A stretch of DNA of 47,825 nucleotides. Source: Bacteroidales bacterium (GTDB lineage: Bacteria; Bacteroidota; Bacteroidia; Bacteroidales; WCHB1-69). The stretch covers positions 1 to 47,825 of the forward strand of contig JAITUN010000218.1 of the NCBI GenBank assembly GCA_031286285.1, written 5' to 3'. Made by a program: the position numbers and the translations under genes. Shown in pieces: positions 38,267-47,825 of the stretch. Under the pieces are notes generated by a model. The model was given only the letters and a program-made list of their open reading frames with translations. It had not been told where the DNA came from and made no database searches. Position 1 is the stretch's first letter. The number at the start of each line of letters is the position of its first letter.

Positions 38267-38788
38267 TCACTTTTTAGCCAAAAAAGATAGTTTTTCTTTG
38301 CGCCCAAATACCTGAAACCGCATCCCAAAAACATTTTTCTCATCCTTTTCGTAAACCTCCTCTTCAATCAAATTCCATTTCTCAAAATCAATATCCGGAA
38401 AGAAAACATCTGCCTCAAAATCAGCCTCAATGCGGGTCAAATAAAGGGTGTTTATTTTGTTGATGAACAATCTGTAAATCGTTGCCCCGCCAATGATAAA
38501 TGCCTTTTCCTCGTTTTTCACCAATTCAACTGCATCCTCAATAGTATGCACAATCTCACAAGGTTTTTCCGATTTGTAACTTCTATCTATCGTTATCACA
38601 ATATTCCTACGGTTCGGTAACGGCTTAATGGGCAACGACTCCCAAGTTCTGTCGCCCATGATGACGGGAAAACCGGAAGTGATTGTTTTAAATCGCTTTA
38701 AATCTGCAGGTAAATGACAAAGTAATTGGTTGTTCTTGCCGAGTTCTAAGTTTTTGCCTACTGCGGCAATCATACAGAGATTCAACAT
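38267..38788 (-). CDS. folA: Dihydrofolate reductase
   Basis: 173 aa; MIAAVGKNLELGKNNQLLCHLPADLKRFKTITSGFPVIMGDRTWESLPIKPLPNRRNIVIT, AFIIGGATIYRLF. Confidence 0.95.
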   Translation of the reverse strand: MLNLCMIAAVGKNLELGKNNQLLCHLPADLKRFKTITSGFPVIMGDRTWESLPIKPLPNRRNIVITIDRSYKSEKPCEIVHTIEDAVELVKNEEKAFIIGGATIYRLFINKINTLYLTRIEADFEADVFFPDIDFEKWNLIEEEVYEKDEKNVFGMRFQVFGRKEKLSFLAKK

Positions 38789-38792
38789 CTTG

Positions 38793-40382
38793 TTACTTTT
38801 TTTTTCTTTTTCCGATAGTTTGAATACACTCGCGCATAGGAATAATTACCGACAATCCTTCGTAAGCCAACTCCTCTTTCATGATTTGCACGTTGATTTC
38901 GTGTTGGTTAGGAAGCGGCTTGATAACCCGGACATGCTCTTTTGCGATGCCCAACCCTTCACAAATCTGTACAATTCTTCCGTAAGCGTGCGACTCTTGT
39001 CCGCCGGTCATACCGGTAGTAAAGTTGTCTAATATCAAAACTGTAATTGGGGTATTTTCAATAGCACAATCCAACAGGGAGGTTATTCCGCTATGGGTGA
39101 ACGTAGAATCTCCGATTACTCCTACTGTCGGTCTCAACCCTGCATCAGAAGCGCCTTTTGCCATAGTGATGCTTGCGCCCATATCCACGGTAGAGTAGAT
39201 GGCGTTGTAGGGTGGGAGCGCTCCCAAGGTGTAGCAACCAATGTCGGCGAACACTTTTCCGGGTCCATATTGTTCCATAGCCACATTCAAAGCTTTGTAG
39301 GTGTCAATATGCGGGCATCCCACACAGAGTGCGGGCGGGCGCGGCGTTACAATAGCAGGAACGGGCATACCGAAGGTGTCTTCCAAACCGAGCGCAACAG
39401 CCAACAAGTTGGGATTCAGTTCGCCATCGCGGGGTAGAGTTCCATCTAAACGTCCTTTAATATTACCGGTTTTATTCAATAATCCACGCAATTGTTCTTC
39501 AATAATTGGGTAGCCCTCTTCAGCCACCAAAATGGAAGCACACTCTTTCGTCATTTTTTCAATCAGTTTTACCGGAAGAGGGTATTGGGAGATTTTTAAG
39601 ATAGGGTAAGGGCATTTTTTACCTACATAGCTCTCCATTACATAGTTATAAGCAATTCCGGAGGCGATGATTCCCAGCGATTTATCTTCAGTGTCAATAT
39701 ATTTGTTGTATTTTGAAGAAATGGATTCGGCTTCTAACTTGGGTTGTTTTGCCAATAGTTCGCGATAGAAAACGCGTGCGTTTCCGGGTAATAGAATAAA
39801 CTGTTTTTTGTTTTCACAGAGTTTGATTTCGTTTTGTTTTCTAACGGGTTTACGTTCCACATCTGCGCGGGAATGTGCCAAGCGTGTGGTTACTCTAACC
39901 ATAACAGGAATGCGATATTTTTCTGATAAATCAAAAGCCTCGAAGGTCATATCGTAGGCTTCTTGTTGGTTGGAGGGTTCAAAAGTGGGAATGAATGCGA
40001 ATTTGGCGAAGAATCTCGAATCTTGCTCATCTTGTGAGGAGTGCATGGAGGGGTCGTCGGCAACAAGATAGACTAAACCACCGTTAGCTCCGGTAATAGC
40101 GGAGTTCATGAATGGGTCGGCAGCTACATTTAAGCCCACGTGTTTCATACACACTAAAGCACGTTTTCCGGCGTATGACATCCCGATGGCGGCTTCCATT
40201 GCCGTTTTTTCGTTTGCCGACCAGCAGCGGTGTACATTGCCTTCCTCAGCCTGTTTGGATTGTTGAATATATTCGGTGATTTCTGTTGAAGGTGTTCCCG
40301 GATATGCGTAAACTCCTGAAATTCCTGCGTCTAATGCAGCTTGCGCGATCGCCTCATCGCCTAATAATAATTGTTTTGCCAT
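38793..40382 (-). CDS. iorA: Indolepyruvate ferredoxin oxidoreductase alpha subunit-like TPP enzyme
   Basis: 529 aa; LLLGDEAIAQAALDAGISGVYAYPGTPSTEI, ALCVGCPHIDTYKALNVA, IGDSTFTHSGITSLLDCAIENTPITVLILDNFTTGMTGGQ. Confidence 0.88.
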   Translation of the reverse strand: MAKQLLLGDEAIAQAALDAGISGVYAYPGTPSTEITEYIQQSKQAEEGNVHRCWSANEKTAMEAAIGMSYAGKRALVCMKHVGLNVAADPFMNSAITGANGGLVYLVADDPSMHSSQDEQDSRFFAKFAFIPTFEPSNQQEAYDMTFEAFDLSEKYRIPVMVRVTTRLAHSRADVERKPVRKQNEIKLCENKKQFILLPGNARVFYRELLAKQPKLEAESISSKYNKYIDTEDKSLGIIASGIAYNYVMESYVGKKCPYPILKISQYPLPVKLIEKMTKECASILVAEEGYPIIEEQLRGLLNKTGNIKGRLDGTLPRDGELNPNLLAVALGLEDTFGMPVPAIVTPRPPALCVGCPHIDTYKALNVAMEQYGPGKVFADIGCYTLGALPPYNAIYSTVDMGASITMAKGASDAGLRPTVGVIGDSTFTHSGITSLLDCAIENTPITVLILDNFTTGMTGGQESHAYGRIVQICEGLGIAKEHVRVIKPLPNQHEINVQIMKEELAYEGLSVIIPMRECIQTIGKRKKK

Positions 40383-40408
40383 ATTTATATCTATTTTAAT
40401 AATGTTGG

Positions 40409-40416
40409 CAAAAATA
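40409..40416 (-). promoter_or_regulatory. -7 promoter element upstream of iorA
   Basis: Reverse complement reads TATTTTTG, 27 bp before the iorA ATG. Confidence 0.45.
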
Positions 40417-40441
40417 GAAGTTTTTAAATAAGATTATCTCT

Positions 40442-41623
40442 TTATTTCTCCAATTGTAATTTTACATCATTCAATACATTCATGTAATTAATAAATGCTT
40501 GATAAGGTGATGGATATACTTCAAAATGTTTCTTTACTCCGCTTTGTGGAAACCATTTGGTCCCCATAAAATTATAGTACAGCGCATTTTGTAAACGTAG
40601 CCAGGCTTTTTTGGCTTCTTCATTATTAGATATTAAATAGAGTGGTTCTAATTTAAAAAGCTGTTCAAAGGCTTCCTGTTGCAACTCGTTGCCGATCCAT
40701 TCACTTATATCTTTTTCATCACCGGAGCAAGAGATAGGCCAAGGCACATGAAGGGTTGCCATTTGAACATTCGATTTTAACACTTCATTAGGCATGATAA
40801 AATTGTATTTTTCAGATTCAACCAATCGGGTGAAAAGTGCATTAAAAAAATCGAAGATGCCGGTTTCTTTCGTTTGGTAATCACCGATGGTTTCATAATC
40901 GAAAAAAAGATTAATAAACTGTGCGTCGGGAGCAATTCCTTTCAAAAAACCGATATATTTTTCTGCAGTAAGCGGGTATTCGCTCCATGAAGTGTCTGAA
41001 AAACGCAAGGTAATGTCATCGCAAAGATTATAACTCCTTAACAACAGCTTTTGTTCCGGTTGAAAAGGATTGCAATATAAATAGCAAGGACTTTTCCAGC
41101 CCAGAATATGTTTTGCGCCTTCGGTTAAAACCACTTTGTACCCAAGTTCAAACAGCCATTCGCCAATATCGTCGGAGTAGATAATTTCTGTATTGCAGAA
41201 AGTAGTAGGTTTGACGCCGAAAGTTTTGAGCAATAACTCTTCCTGTAGTTTTACCTGTTCAACAAAAGTAGTTTTATTGTTGATGGCGGCTAAACTATGC
41301 GAAAAAGTGTTTCCCGTAATCTCTACACGACCGGTTTCGATCAGTTTCTTAAAACTTTCAATCACTTCCGGACAATAGTCATTCAACAAATTGATGGTAG
41401 TTCCCGAAATGCTGAAACTAAATGCTACATCTTTTCCATATTTTTCAATAACCTCCAATAACATTTGGTTTGCAGGAAGATAACACCTTTCTGCCAAACG
41501 GTGCATCCAATAATTATTTTGATAGATGTCGAAATAATCATGTTTTTGATTGATGTCGAAAAAACGATACGTACGAAGTATGTACGGTTGATTTACTTGG
41601 AAATGAAAACAGAGGGAATGCAT
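40442..41623 (-). CDS. Glycoside hydrolase family 57 protein
   Basis: 393 aa; MHSLCFHFQVNQPYILR, VAFSFSISGTTINLL, VEITGNTFSHSLAAI, FCNTEIIYSDDIGEWLFELGYKVVLTEG, NLFFDYETIG. Confidence 0.88.
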   Translation of the reverse strand: MHSLCFHFQVNQPYILRTYRFFDINQKHDYFDIYQNNYWMHRLAERCYLPANQMLLEVIEKYGKDVAFSFSISGTTINLLNDYCPEVIESFKKLIETGRVEITGNTFSHSLAAINNKTTFVEQVKLQEELLLKTFGVKPTTFCNTEIIYSDDIGEWLFELGYKVVLTEGAKHILGWKSPCYLYCNPFQPEQKLLLRSYNLCDDITLRFSDTSWSEYPLTAEKYIGFLKGIAPDAQFINLFFDYETIGDYQTKETGIFDFFNALFTRLVESEKYNFIMPNEVLKSNVQMATLHVPWPISCSGDEKDISEWIGNELQQEAFEQLFKLEPLYLISNNEEAKKAWLRLQNALYYNFMGTKWFPQSGVKKHFEVYPSPYQAFINYMNVLNDVKLQLEK

Positions 41624-41628
41624 ATTTC

Positions 41629-41663
41629 GTGGTTAATGGTTAGTGGTTAATATTTAGTGGTTA
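41629..41663 (-). repeat. TAAYCAY heptamer array upstream of the GH57 gene
   Basis: On the - strand: TAACCAC TAAATAT TAACCAC TAACCAT TAACCAC, then 5 bp to ATG. Confidence 0.9.
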
Positions 41664-41704
41664 ATTATTCTTTATTGGTGTTTGTTTTTGTGAATGGTAG
41701 GCGA

Positions 41705-42124
41705 TTATTTTTTTAACAGGTCTCTAATTTCGGTTAACAGTTTTTGTTCTTCTGTTGGTGTTGGTTCAGCAGGTAATTCTTCGTTTTTGCGTTTCATCTT
41801 GTTCATTGCTTTAATAACCAAAAACATACAAAAGGCGATGATGACAAAGTTGAGACAGGCAGTAATAAATTCTCCGTATATAATGGCAGTTTCTGCAGCA
41901 ATTATTTTCCCGCTGGCATCCACCTTTGCTTCACTCAAGATAATTTTCAGTGAATTAAAATCGACTCCTGCAGTAATTTTTCCAACCAAAGGCATAATGA
42001 TTCCCTCAATGAATTTGGTAACAAAAGACCCAAAAGCGCCCCCCATTACAAAAGCAACTGCCATATCAATCAAGTTGCCTTTCATGGCAAACTCCTTAAA
42101 TTCCTTTAAAAAATTCATTTTCAT
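41705..42124 (-). CDS. mscL: Large-conductance mechanosensitive channel
   Basis: 139 aa; LKEFKEFAMKGNLIDMAVAFVMGGAFGSFVTKFIEGIIMPLVG; C-terminal EEQKLLTEIRDLLK. Confidence 0.97.
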   Translation of the reverse strand: MKMNFLKEFKEFAMKGNLIDMAVAFVMGGAFGSFVTKFIEGIIMPLVGKITAGVDFNSLKIILSEAKVDASGKIIAAETAIIYGEFITACLNFVIIAFCMFLVIKAMNKMKRKNEELPAEPTPTEEQKLLTEIRDLLKK

Positions 42125-42160
42125 TATTTTAATAATAACTATTTAGATTAGCAATAACAC

Positions 42161-42601
42161 CTACTTTCCTAATAAAAACTGATTAATATACTCTTCAAAC
42201 TGTTCTTTTGGCACTGCCCCTTTGATTGCCGACGATTTTCCATTCATGTTGATATACAATATGGTAGGAAGACTTTTGACTTGAAACAGTGCCTGTAGCT
42301 CTTTTTGTTCTTCGGTATTAATTTTGTAAACATAAATTTGTCCATCGTAAGTATTGCAAAACTCTTCGAAGAAAGGGGCAATTTTTCGGCACCACCCGCA
42401 CCAATTTGCATAAAAGTCAATAATACAAGGTTTGTCTCCAAGGTATTTAAGTTCACCGGGGCTTGCTTCGTAGTCCCAAACTTTTTGTTTAAAGGTCTCT
42501 TTTGTTAAGTGTTCCGGTTTTTTTTCGGTTTGTGCGGTCATGTTAAATCCAAAAAGGAGGAATAGAGCGCTAAAAAACATGTTAGTTGCGATTTTCTTCA
42601 T
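42161..42601 (-). CDS. Secreted thioredoxin-family protein
   Basis: Start MKKIATNMFFSALFLLFGFNMTAQ at 42601; IDFYANWCGWCRKIAPFFEEF, VKSLPTILYIN. Confidence 0.88.
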   Translation of the reverse strand: MKKIATNMFFSALFLLFGFNMTAQTEKKPEHLTKETFKQKVWDYEASPGELKYLGDKPCIIDFYANWCGWCRKIAPFFEEFCNTYDGQIYVYKINTEEQKELQALFQVKSLPTILYINMNGKSSAIKGAVPKEQFEEYINQFLLGK

Positions 42602-42792
42602 AGAATTTTGTATTATTGGTTTTTCTAAAATGTTTCTGAAAACATATATATTTGTATATAAAATATTCGGGCTGCAAATATACATGATATTTTTTCTTAT
42701 CATCATTATTGTTTTCCGAAAACTGTAACCTCTTTTTTATTAATAATAATTACCATAATTAACAACTTTGAACTATTTCAATCATAACTTTA

Positions 42793-42800
42793 TATTTTTG
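42793..42800 (+). promoter_or_regulatory. -7 promoter element upstream of the C69 peptidase
   Basis: TATTTTTG, 16 bp before ATG 42816. Confidence 0.5.
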
Positions 42801-42815
42801 CCGCAAATTTTAGTT

Positions 42816-44402
42816 ATGAAAAAGATATTCCTATTCATTAGTGCTGTGATTATTGTGTTTTTCGCATTTTCTCAAGAGGAACTAGATTATTACGAGTATG
42901 AGAGTTGCACCAGCATAATGGTGGGCAAAAAAGCAAGTACCGATGGCTCTGTTATTACCAGCCATTCTTGCGACGGAGGTTACCGGACATGGATGCGCAT
43001 AGAACTTTCTGTAGAGTATAAAAATGATACGACCATTTCTATTTACAAAGGAGTACTTAAAACTGAAACTCCGACCGATGGGCGCGGGGTTTCTAAAACG
43101 GGTGAGATATTTCAACCTGCTATGAAAACGTATGCTTTTTTGAACACTGCATATCCCTGCTTAAACGAAAAGCAGTTGGCTATTGGCGAAACAACCTTTT
43201 CAGGGCGTCCGGAAATGAGAAATCCGGACGGGCTTTTTTATATTGAAGAGTTGCAAAAAATTGTTTTGCAAAGATGTAAAACTGCCAGAGAAGCAATAAA
43301 ACTGATTGGCGAATTGGTGAAGGAGTACGGCTATGCTGATGGTGGTGAATGCCTGACAATTGCCGACAAAAATGAAGTTTGGCAGTTAGAAATTTTAGGA
43401 GAAGGGAAAGAAAGAGTTGGCGGTGTGTGGGCCGCACAACGTATTCCAGATGATCACGTTGGGATTTCTGCGAACTACTCACGCATCGGAGTAATAGATT
43501 TCAACAACAAAGATTTTTTTATGGCTTCAGATAATGTGAAAGAGGTTGCAAAAGAGTTGGGTTATTGGGATGGCATTGAAGAGTTTAAATTTTACAAGGC
43601 TTACAATAAAGAGGGATACCGACCTTTCGCTATTCGTGATTATTATATTTTGAACTCTGTAGCGCCATCTTTACAATTGAAGTTTGATGCCGAAGAACTC
43701 CCTTTTTCAGTTCAACCCGACAAAAAGGTTTCTGTTCGTGATGTGATTGCTTTGTACAGAGAAACATACGAAGGAACCGAATGGGATATGACACAAAATC
43801 TTTTGGTTGAAAAGGTAATTAATGACAGCATCTCTGAAATGGTAAAAAGCGGTTACGCCAATCCATGGATGACTTCTGATATGATAAAGATGATAAATTC
43901 TGTTGATTCACGAAATATTACTTTTCAGCGTACTGTAGCAGTTGCGTGGTGTTCCTACTCTTTTATTGTTCAGTTGCGTGACTGGCTTCCTGACGAAGTG
44001 GGTGGCGTTGCATGGTTTTCATTAGACAACCCTGGAGAGAGTCCACGATTTCCTATTTTTTGTGGAACACAACAACTCCCCGACCTGTTTAATGCGTGTG
44101 GTCAATACCGTTTTAGAACAGATGCAGCACTTTGGTGGTATCGTCGGGCAAACCGACTAGCTACTGTGAAATGGCAGACCATCCGAAAAACTATTGAAGA
44201 GAATGTGAGATACTTTGAAGATAAAGCTTTTGAGGAATTGCCATTTCTTGAACAAAACGTGCAACAGGCTGTTCAAAAAGGTGAGCATAAAAATGCAACA
44301 AAACTAACTACCGATTATTCAAACGATTTCATAAGAGCTACCTTGCAAAAATGGTGGGAATTGGGAGATATGCTTTGGGCTGTTTTTGGAAAAAGTTTTT
44401 AG
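42816..44402 (+). CDS. Peptidase family C69 dipeptidase
   Basis: Start MKKIFLFISAVIIVFFAFSQ at 42816; CTSIMVGKKASTDGSVITSHSCDGG, LTIADKNEVWQLEI, RIGVIDF. Confidence 0.88.
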   Translation: MKKIFLFISAVIIVFFAFSQEELDYYEYESCTSIMVGKKASTDGSVITSHSCDGGYRTWMRIELSVEYKNDTTISIYKGVLKTETPTDGRGVSKTGEIFQPAMKTYAFLNTAYPCLNEKQLAIGETTFSGRPEMRNPDGLFYIEELQKIVLQRCKTAREAIKLIGELVKEYGYADGGECLTIADKNEVWQLEILGEGKERVGGVWAAQRIPDDHVGISANYSRIGVIDFNNKDFFMASDNVKEVAKELGYWDGIEEFKFYKAYNKEGYRPFAIRDYYILNSVAPSLQLKFDAEELPFSVQPDKKVSVRDVIALYRETYEGTEWDMTQNLLVEKVINDSISEMVKSGYANPWMTSDMIKMINSVDSRNITFQRTVAVAWCSYSFIVQLRDWLPDEVGGVAWFSLDNPGESPRFPIFCGTQQLPDLFNACGQYRFRTDAALWWYRRANRLATVKWQTIRKTIEENVRYFEDKAFEELPFLEQNVQQAVQKGEHKNATKLTTDYSNDFIRATLQKWWELGDMLWAVFGKSF

Positions 44403-44453
44403 TTCACTAATTTTAGCAGAATATTTAGCGAATAAATAGGTAATATTTAAGTC

Positions 44454-44589
44454 TTAACTATTATCATCTAATTCGTGCAATAATTCCGAGTAGTGGCCGT
44501 ATGCAGGACAATTATGAGTAGTATAGCATGAGGTTGCAAGGAGTGCAAGCAACACAAGGCATAGAATCAAAAAAAGCTGTTTTTTCATA
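44454..44589 (-). pseudogene. Small lipoprotein gene with an apparent +1 homopolymer frameshift
   Basis: ATG at 44589 followed by A7. In the +1-corrected frame: MKK-QLFLILCLVLLALLATSCYTTHNCPAYGHYSELLHELDDNS*, with lipobox LATSC. Uncorrected frame ends after 25 aa. Confidence 0.5.
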
Positions 44590-44603
44590 ATTCCAATTAT
44601 TTA

Positions 44604-45656
44604 CTATTCAATCTCCCACGTATCCCCGCTGTTCAACAAATCATCCACACATTTAATTTTGCTTGTGGCTTTACATTCGTCTATCTGATTTTGTAAAAGC
44701 AATTCATAAGTAGGGAAGTCTGCGGAGCGGATTACACCCAGCGCGATAGGAAATTCGGGCGGGAACATCTTGGCAAGCATTAGATGTACACCCGGATTCG
44801 GGTTGTACATATCGTGTACCAATACTTTTTCCAAACCTTCGCCGTTAGGTCCAATTTGCACTACTTGCAAACCGTTTCTGCGCATTCTAATTCCTTTATC
44901 TTTGTTTTTACCAAAGAGCATCTTTTCGCCGTGGTGCAGAATAAGTTGGTAATCATCCTTTGTATCCTTACCGGTAATCAAATCGTGTGTTCCGTCGTTA
45001 AAAATGACGCAGTTTTGCAAGAGCTCTACTACGGAGGTTCCGTCATGTTTTGCAGCCTCAAACATTACTTCGGTAATGAATTTTGGATTGCTGTCAATGG
45101 CGCGGGCAAAGAAAGTGCCTTGCGCGCCAATCACCAATTCGCCTACCTGGAAAGGTTGCTCGATGGTTCCGTAAGGAGAGGTTTTGGTTACCGAACCCAT
45201 ATCAGAAGTTGGAGAATATTGTCCTTTGGTTAGTCCGTAAATTTTGTTGTTGAACAACATAATGTTGAGGTCCAAATTTCTACGAATAATGTGGATGAAG
45301 TGGTTTCCGCCGATGGCTAACGAGTCGCCGTCACCGGTAGCCACCCACACGCTCAGGTGTTTGTTGGCAATACAAACGCCGGTAGCCACTGCGTTGGCGC
45401 GACCGTGGATGCTGTGAAATCCATAAGTGTTTACATAATAAGGGAAACGAGAAGAACACCCGATTCCGGAAACAATGCAGAAACTCTCTTTTTTATATCC
45501 GATTTCCGGAAATACTTTGGCTACTGCCGACAGAATGGCGTGGTCGCCACAACCCGGGCACCATTTTACCATTTGATCACTTGAAAAATCTTGTTGGGTT
45601 AAAGGCACATTTGACCTTTCCATTGCTTCAAAACCCATTTTTGGTTTTATACCCAT
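44604..45656 (-). CDS. korB: 2-oxoacid:ferredoxin oxidoreductase subunit beta
   Basis: 350 aa; WCPGCGDHAILSAVAKVF, GIGCSSRFPYYVNTYGFHSIHGRANAVATGV, WVATGDGDSLAIGGNHFIHIIRRNLDLNIMLFNNKIYGLTKGQYSPTS. Confidence 0.95.
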   Translation of the reverse strand: MGIKPKMGFEAMERSNVPLTQQDFSSDQMVKWCPGCGDHAILSAVAKVFPEIGYKKESFCIVSGIGCSSRFPYYVNTYGFHSIHGRANAVATGVCIANKHLSVWVATGDGDSLAIGGNHFIHIIRRNLDLNIMLFNNKIYGLTKGQYSPTSDMGSVTKTSPYGTIEQPFQVGELVIGAQGTFFARAIDSNPKFITEVMFEAAKHDGTSVVELLQNCVIFNDGTHDLITGKDTKDDYQLILHHGEKMLFGKNKDKGIRMRRNGLQVVQIGPNGEGLEKVLVHDMYNPNPGVHLMLAKMFPPEFPIALGVIRSADFPTYELLLQNQIDECKATSKIKCVDDLLNSGDTWEIE

Positions 45657-45669
45657 AGTAAACCTCCTG

Positions 45670-47511
45670 TTATTTAATGTTATTAATTACGTTGATAATA
45701 GCTTCTCTCAATTCTTGAACGGTAAATGGTAACCCCTGAACCTTATTGTATTGTTCATACTTAAAATCGGGGAGTGTCATTCTTAAATAGTTGGCAAATT
45801 GCCCTGAGTTCAGTTCACATACGAGAATCTTTTTGTACTTGGCAAATATTTCGCCTGTATTTTCGGGCAGTGGCATAATTTGCGAGAAGTGTGCTTGCGC
45901 CACGGCTTTCCCTGAGTTGTTAATCTCTTTGCAAGCGGTGTAAACGGCGCCTTTTGTGCCGCCCCAACTTACTACCAATGTGTCGGCATCTACATTACCG
46001 TAAACATTTTGTTTGGGAAGACGTTTTGCCAAACGCATCACTTTTTCGGAACGGTTTTGCACCATCTTTGCATGGTTTAGCGGGTCGGTAGAAACCAAAC
46101 CATCGACATCTGTTTTTTCCAACCCTCCAATGCGGTGGCGCAATCCTTCCATTCCGGGAATCGCCCATTGACGTACTAATGTTTCGGAGTCTCGACGATA
46201 GGGTTTGAAATTAGGATCGTTGGGCGTTGCATAAGGTGGGTTGATGGAGGGCATGTCTGCCATTTTTGGGATACGGAAAAGTTCGCTGCCTTGTCCGGTG
46301 TTCCCGTCGGTGAGCAAGATCACGGGTGTCATGTTTTCCATGGCCAATTTTGCGGCGTAGTATGCTTTGTAGAAACAATCGCTGGGTGAGGCTGCTGCCA
46401 CAACGATGCAGGGCGCTTCGCCGTTTCTGCCGAACAGGGCAATGTTGAGGTCAGATTGTTCCGATTTGGTCGGCATCCCTGTGGAGGGACCGGCGCGCTG
46501 CACATCCACAATCACCAAAGGCAGCTCGGTCATCACTGCCAAACCGATCGCTTCGGTTTTCAGTGATAATCCCGGACCGGAAGTAGTAGTGCAAGCCATG
46601 GCTCCCGCAAAAGAGGCGCCGATGGCAGAACAGATACCGGCAATCTCATCTTCCGCTTGAAACACTTGTGCGCCAAGAGATTTGTGTTTTGCCAATTCAA
46701 TCAAAATTTCGGTGGCAGGAGTAATGGGATAGGAACCTAAGAACAACTCTTTTCCCACTTTTTCGGCTGCGGCGAGCAAGCCCCAGGCGGTTGCCTCGTT
46801 GCCCGTAATGTTTCTATATTTCCCTTTTTCCAATTTAACGTTAGAGATCTGGAAAGTAGAATTAAACGCTTCCATAGTTTCTGCAAAGTTATAGCCGGCT
46901 TGAAGCACTTGCTTGTTAGCATCGGCAATCTTCACTTTTCCTGCAAAACGTTTTTCCACCAATTTGAAAGGAGTTTCCAAATTGAAATTAAAAATGTAAT
47001 AAACCATACCGAGACAGAACATGTTTTTTGTTCTTTCTGCTGATTTGTTGTCCAAGCCCTGTGCTAATGCAGTCTCTTTTGCTAAGGTAGTAATTTTGGG
47101 TGCAATGACACAATAGGAACTCAGTGATCCGTCGGTTAACGGATTGGCGGCGTAGCCTGCTTTTTCCAACGCTTTTTCGTCGTAAGCGTCTTCATCGGTA
47201 ATGATGGTAGCGCCTTTGTCCACCCATTTCAGGTGTGCTTTGAGAGATGCCGGGTTCATGGCAACTAACACATCGCACTTGTCGCCGATAATACGGGTCT
47301 CTTTCCCGATGTGGACTTGAAAGCCGGACACGCCGGCAATGGTGTTGTGCGGCGCTCGGATCTCCGCGGGGTAGTCCGGGAAAGTAGCAATGTCGTTGCC
47401 CGCTAAGGCAGCTGTATCAGAGAACAATGTCCCTGTTAATTGCATACCATCACCTGAGTCGCCCACAAACTTAACCACAACACTCTCTTTTTCTAAAATT
47501 TGTTTGCTCAT
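45670..47511 (-). CDS. korA: 2-oxoacid:ferredoxin oxidoreductase subunit alpha (fused gamma/alpha)
   Basis: 613 aa; KFVGDSGDGMQLTGTLFSDTAALAGNDIATFPDYPAEIRAPHNTIAGVSGFQVHIG; SYPITPATEILIELAKH, FQAEDEIAGICSAIGASFAGAMACTTTSGPGLSLKTEAIGLAVMTELPLVIVDVQRAGPSTGMPTKSEQSDL. Confidence 0.95.
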   Translation of the reverse strand: MSKQILEKESVVVKFVGDSGDGMQLTGTLFSDTAALAGNDIATFPDYPAEIRAPHNTIAGVSGFQVHIGKETRIIGDKCDVLVAMNPASLKAHLKWVDKGATIITDEDAYDEKALEKAGYAANPLTDGSLSSYCVIAPKITTLAKETALAQGLDNKSAERTKNMFCLGMVYYIFNFNLETPFKLVEKRFAGKVKIADANKQVLQAGYNFAETMEAFNSTFQISNVKLEKGKYRNITGNEATAWGLLAAAEKVGKELFLGSYPITPATEILIELAKHKSLGAQVFQAEDEIAGICSAIGASFAGAMACTTTSGPGLSLKTEAIGLAVMTELPLVIVDVQRAGPSTGMPTKSEQSDLNIALFGRNGEAPCIVVAAASPSDCFYKAYYAAKLAMENMTPVILLTDGNTGQGSELFRIPKMADMPSINPPYATPNDPNFKPYRRDSETLVRQWAIPGMEGLRHRIGGLEKTDVDGLVSTDPLNHAKMVQNRSEKVMRLAKRLPKQNVYGNVDADTLVVSWGGTKGAVYTACKEINNSGKAVAQAHFSQIMPLPENTGEIFAKYKKILVCELNSGQFANYLRMTLPDFKYEQYNKVQGLPFTVQELREAIINVINNIK

Positions 47512-47825
47512 TTTGATGTATAAATTAATTATGTAAAATATTGATTTTATGCGAATAAGCTATTTTTTTTCTGCAAAAAATTAAGCACGGCGAAAGTATA
47601 ATAATTTTATAAACTATTGCTAAAGAATAAAAGGGTTTTTTTAAAAAATAATTTTTGCAACGAAATTTGTTTATGCTTACCGCTGCACCACCCAGGGAAA
47701 AATCATTAAAATTATTTTCACTTGACAAACTTTCGTTTTGAAAATTATTTCTTGTCACAATATAGGGTCAGATGCAGCAAATATTCCTAATGAGTATTAC
47801 TGTTTTTAAAATTTATAAACAACTC

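Noticed and set aside
38174-38287. 37-aa ORF MDKKGCFVTELLPALSNGGLFISISIHYKNYSLFSQKR
   Set aside because: Reads through the terminator hairpin and overlaps the folA 3' end antisense; no supporting homology.
39093-39437. 114-aa ORF antisense to iorA
   Set aside because: Shadow ORF opposite a well-supported coding region; no domain.
47525-47758. 77-aa minus-strand ORF upstream of korA
   Set aside because: No recognisable domain and low-complexity composition; lies in the likely korA promoter region (reverse-strand TATACTTTCGCC near 47590).

Overview
This 47.8-kb AT-rich window is a chromosomal segment of a Bacteroidota genome, probably Bacteroidales-like. Evidence: TAnnTTTG-type -7 promoter elements, T9SS C-terminal sorting domains, BT_3928 and DUF6722 family proteins, a FemAB/GNAT-like protein and a Gly-rich TonB. 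Most of it is housekeeping: mutL, thyA, folA, rfbB, gyrB, queG, ftcD, ftsE, ftsK, exbB/exbD/tonB, mscL, rhomboid, iorA, korAB, a GH57 enzyme, glycosyltransferases and wecB. It also carries two T9SS-type secreted peptidases (C25 and M28), one tRNA-Arg(CCT), and an AbiEi/AbiEii-like toxin-antitoxin pair with a perfect 10-bp inverted repeat in its promoter region. No CRISPR array, transposase or phage module was seen. The most unusual structure is a family of composite 7-bp-period tandem arrays ([AGAAGTY]n, [GTAACTY]n, [TAAYCAY]n). The TAAYCAY part sits directly upstream of the start codon of several unrelated genes, in the sense orientation. Because the period is 7 and most units contain a TAA or TAG, these arrays place stop codons in all three sense frames just before the start codon. 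A related heptamer array and two REP-like palindromic fragments are embedded in frame in the linker of ftsK. Other items: two orphan promoter-plus-terminator units (candidate sRNAs), an uncalled 35-aa ORF coupled to DUF6722, a frameshifted small lipoprotein gene, and an exact 31-bp upstream duplication.
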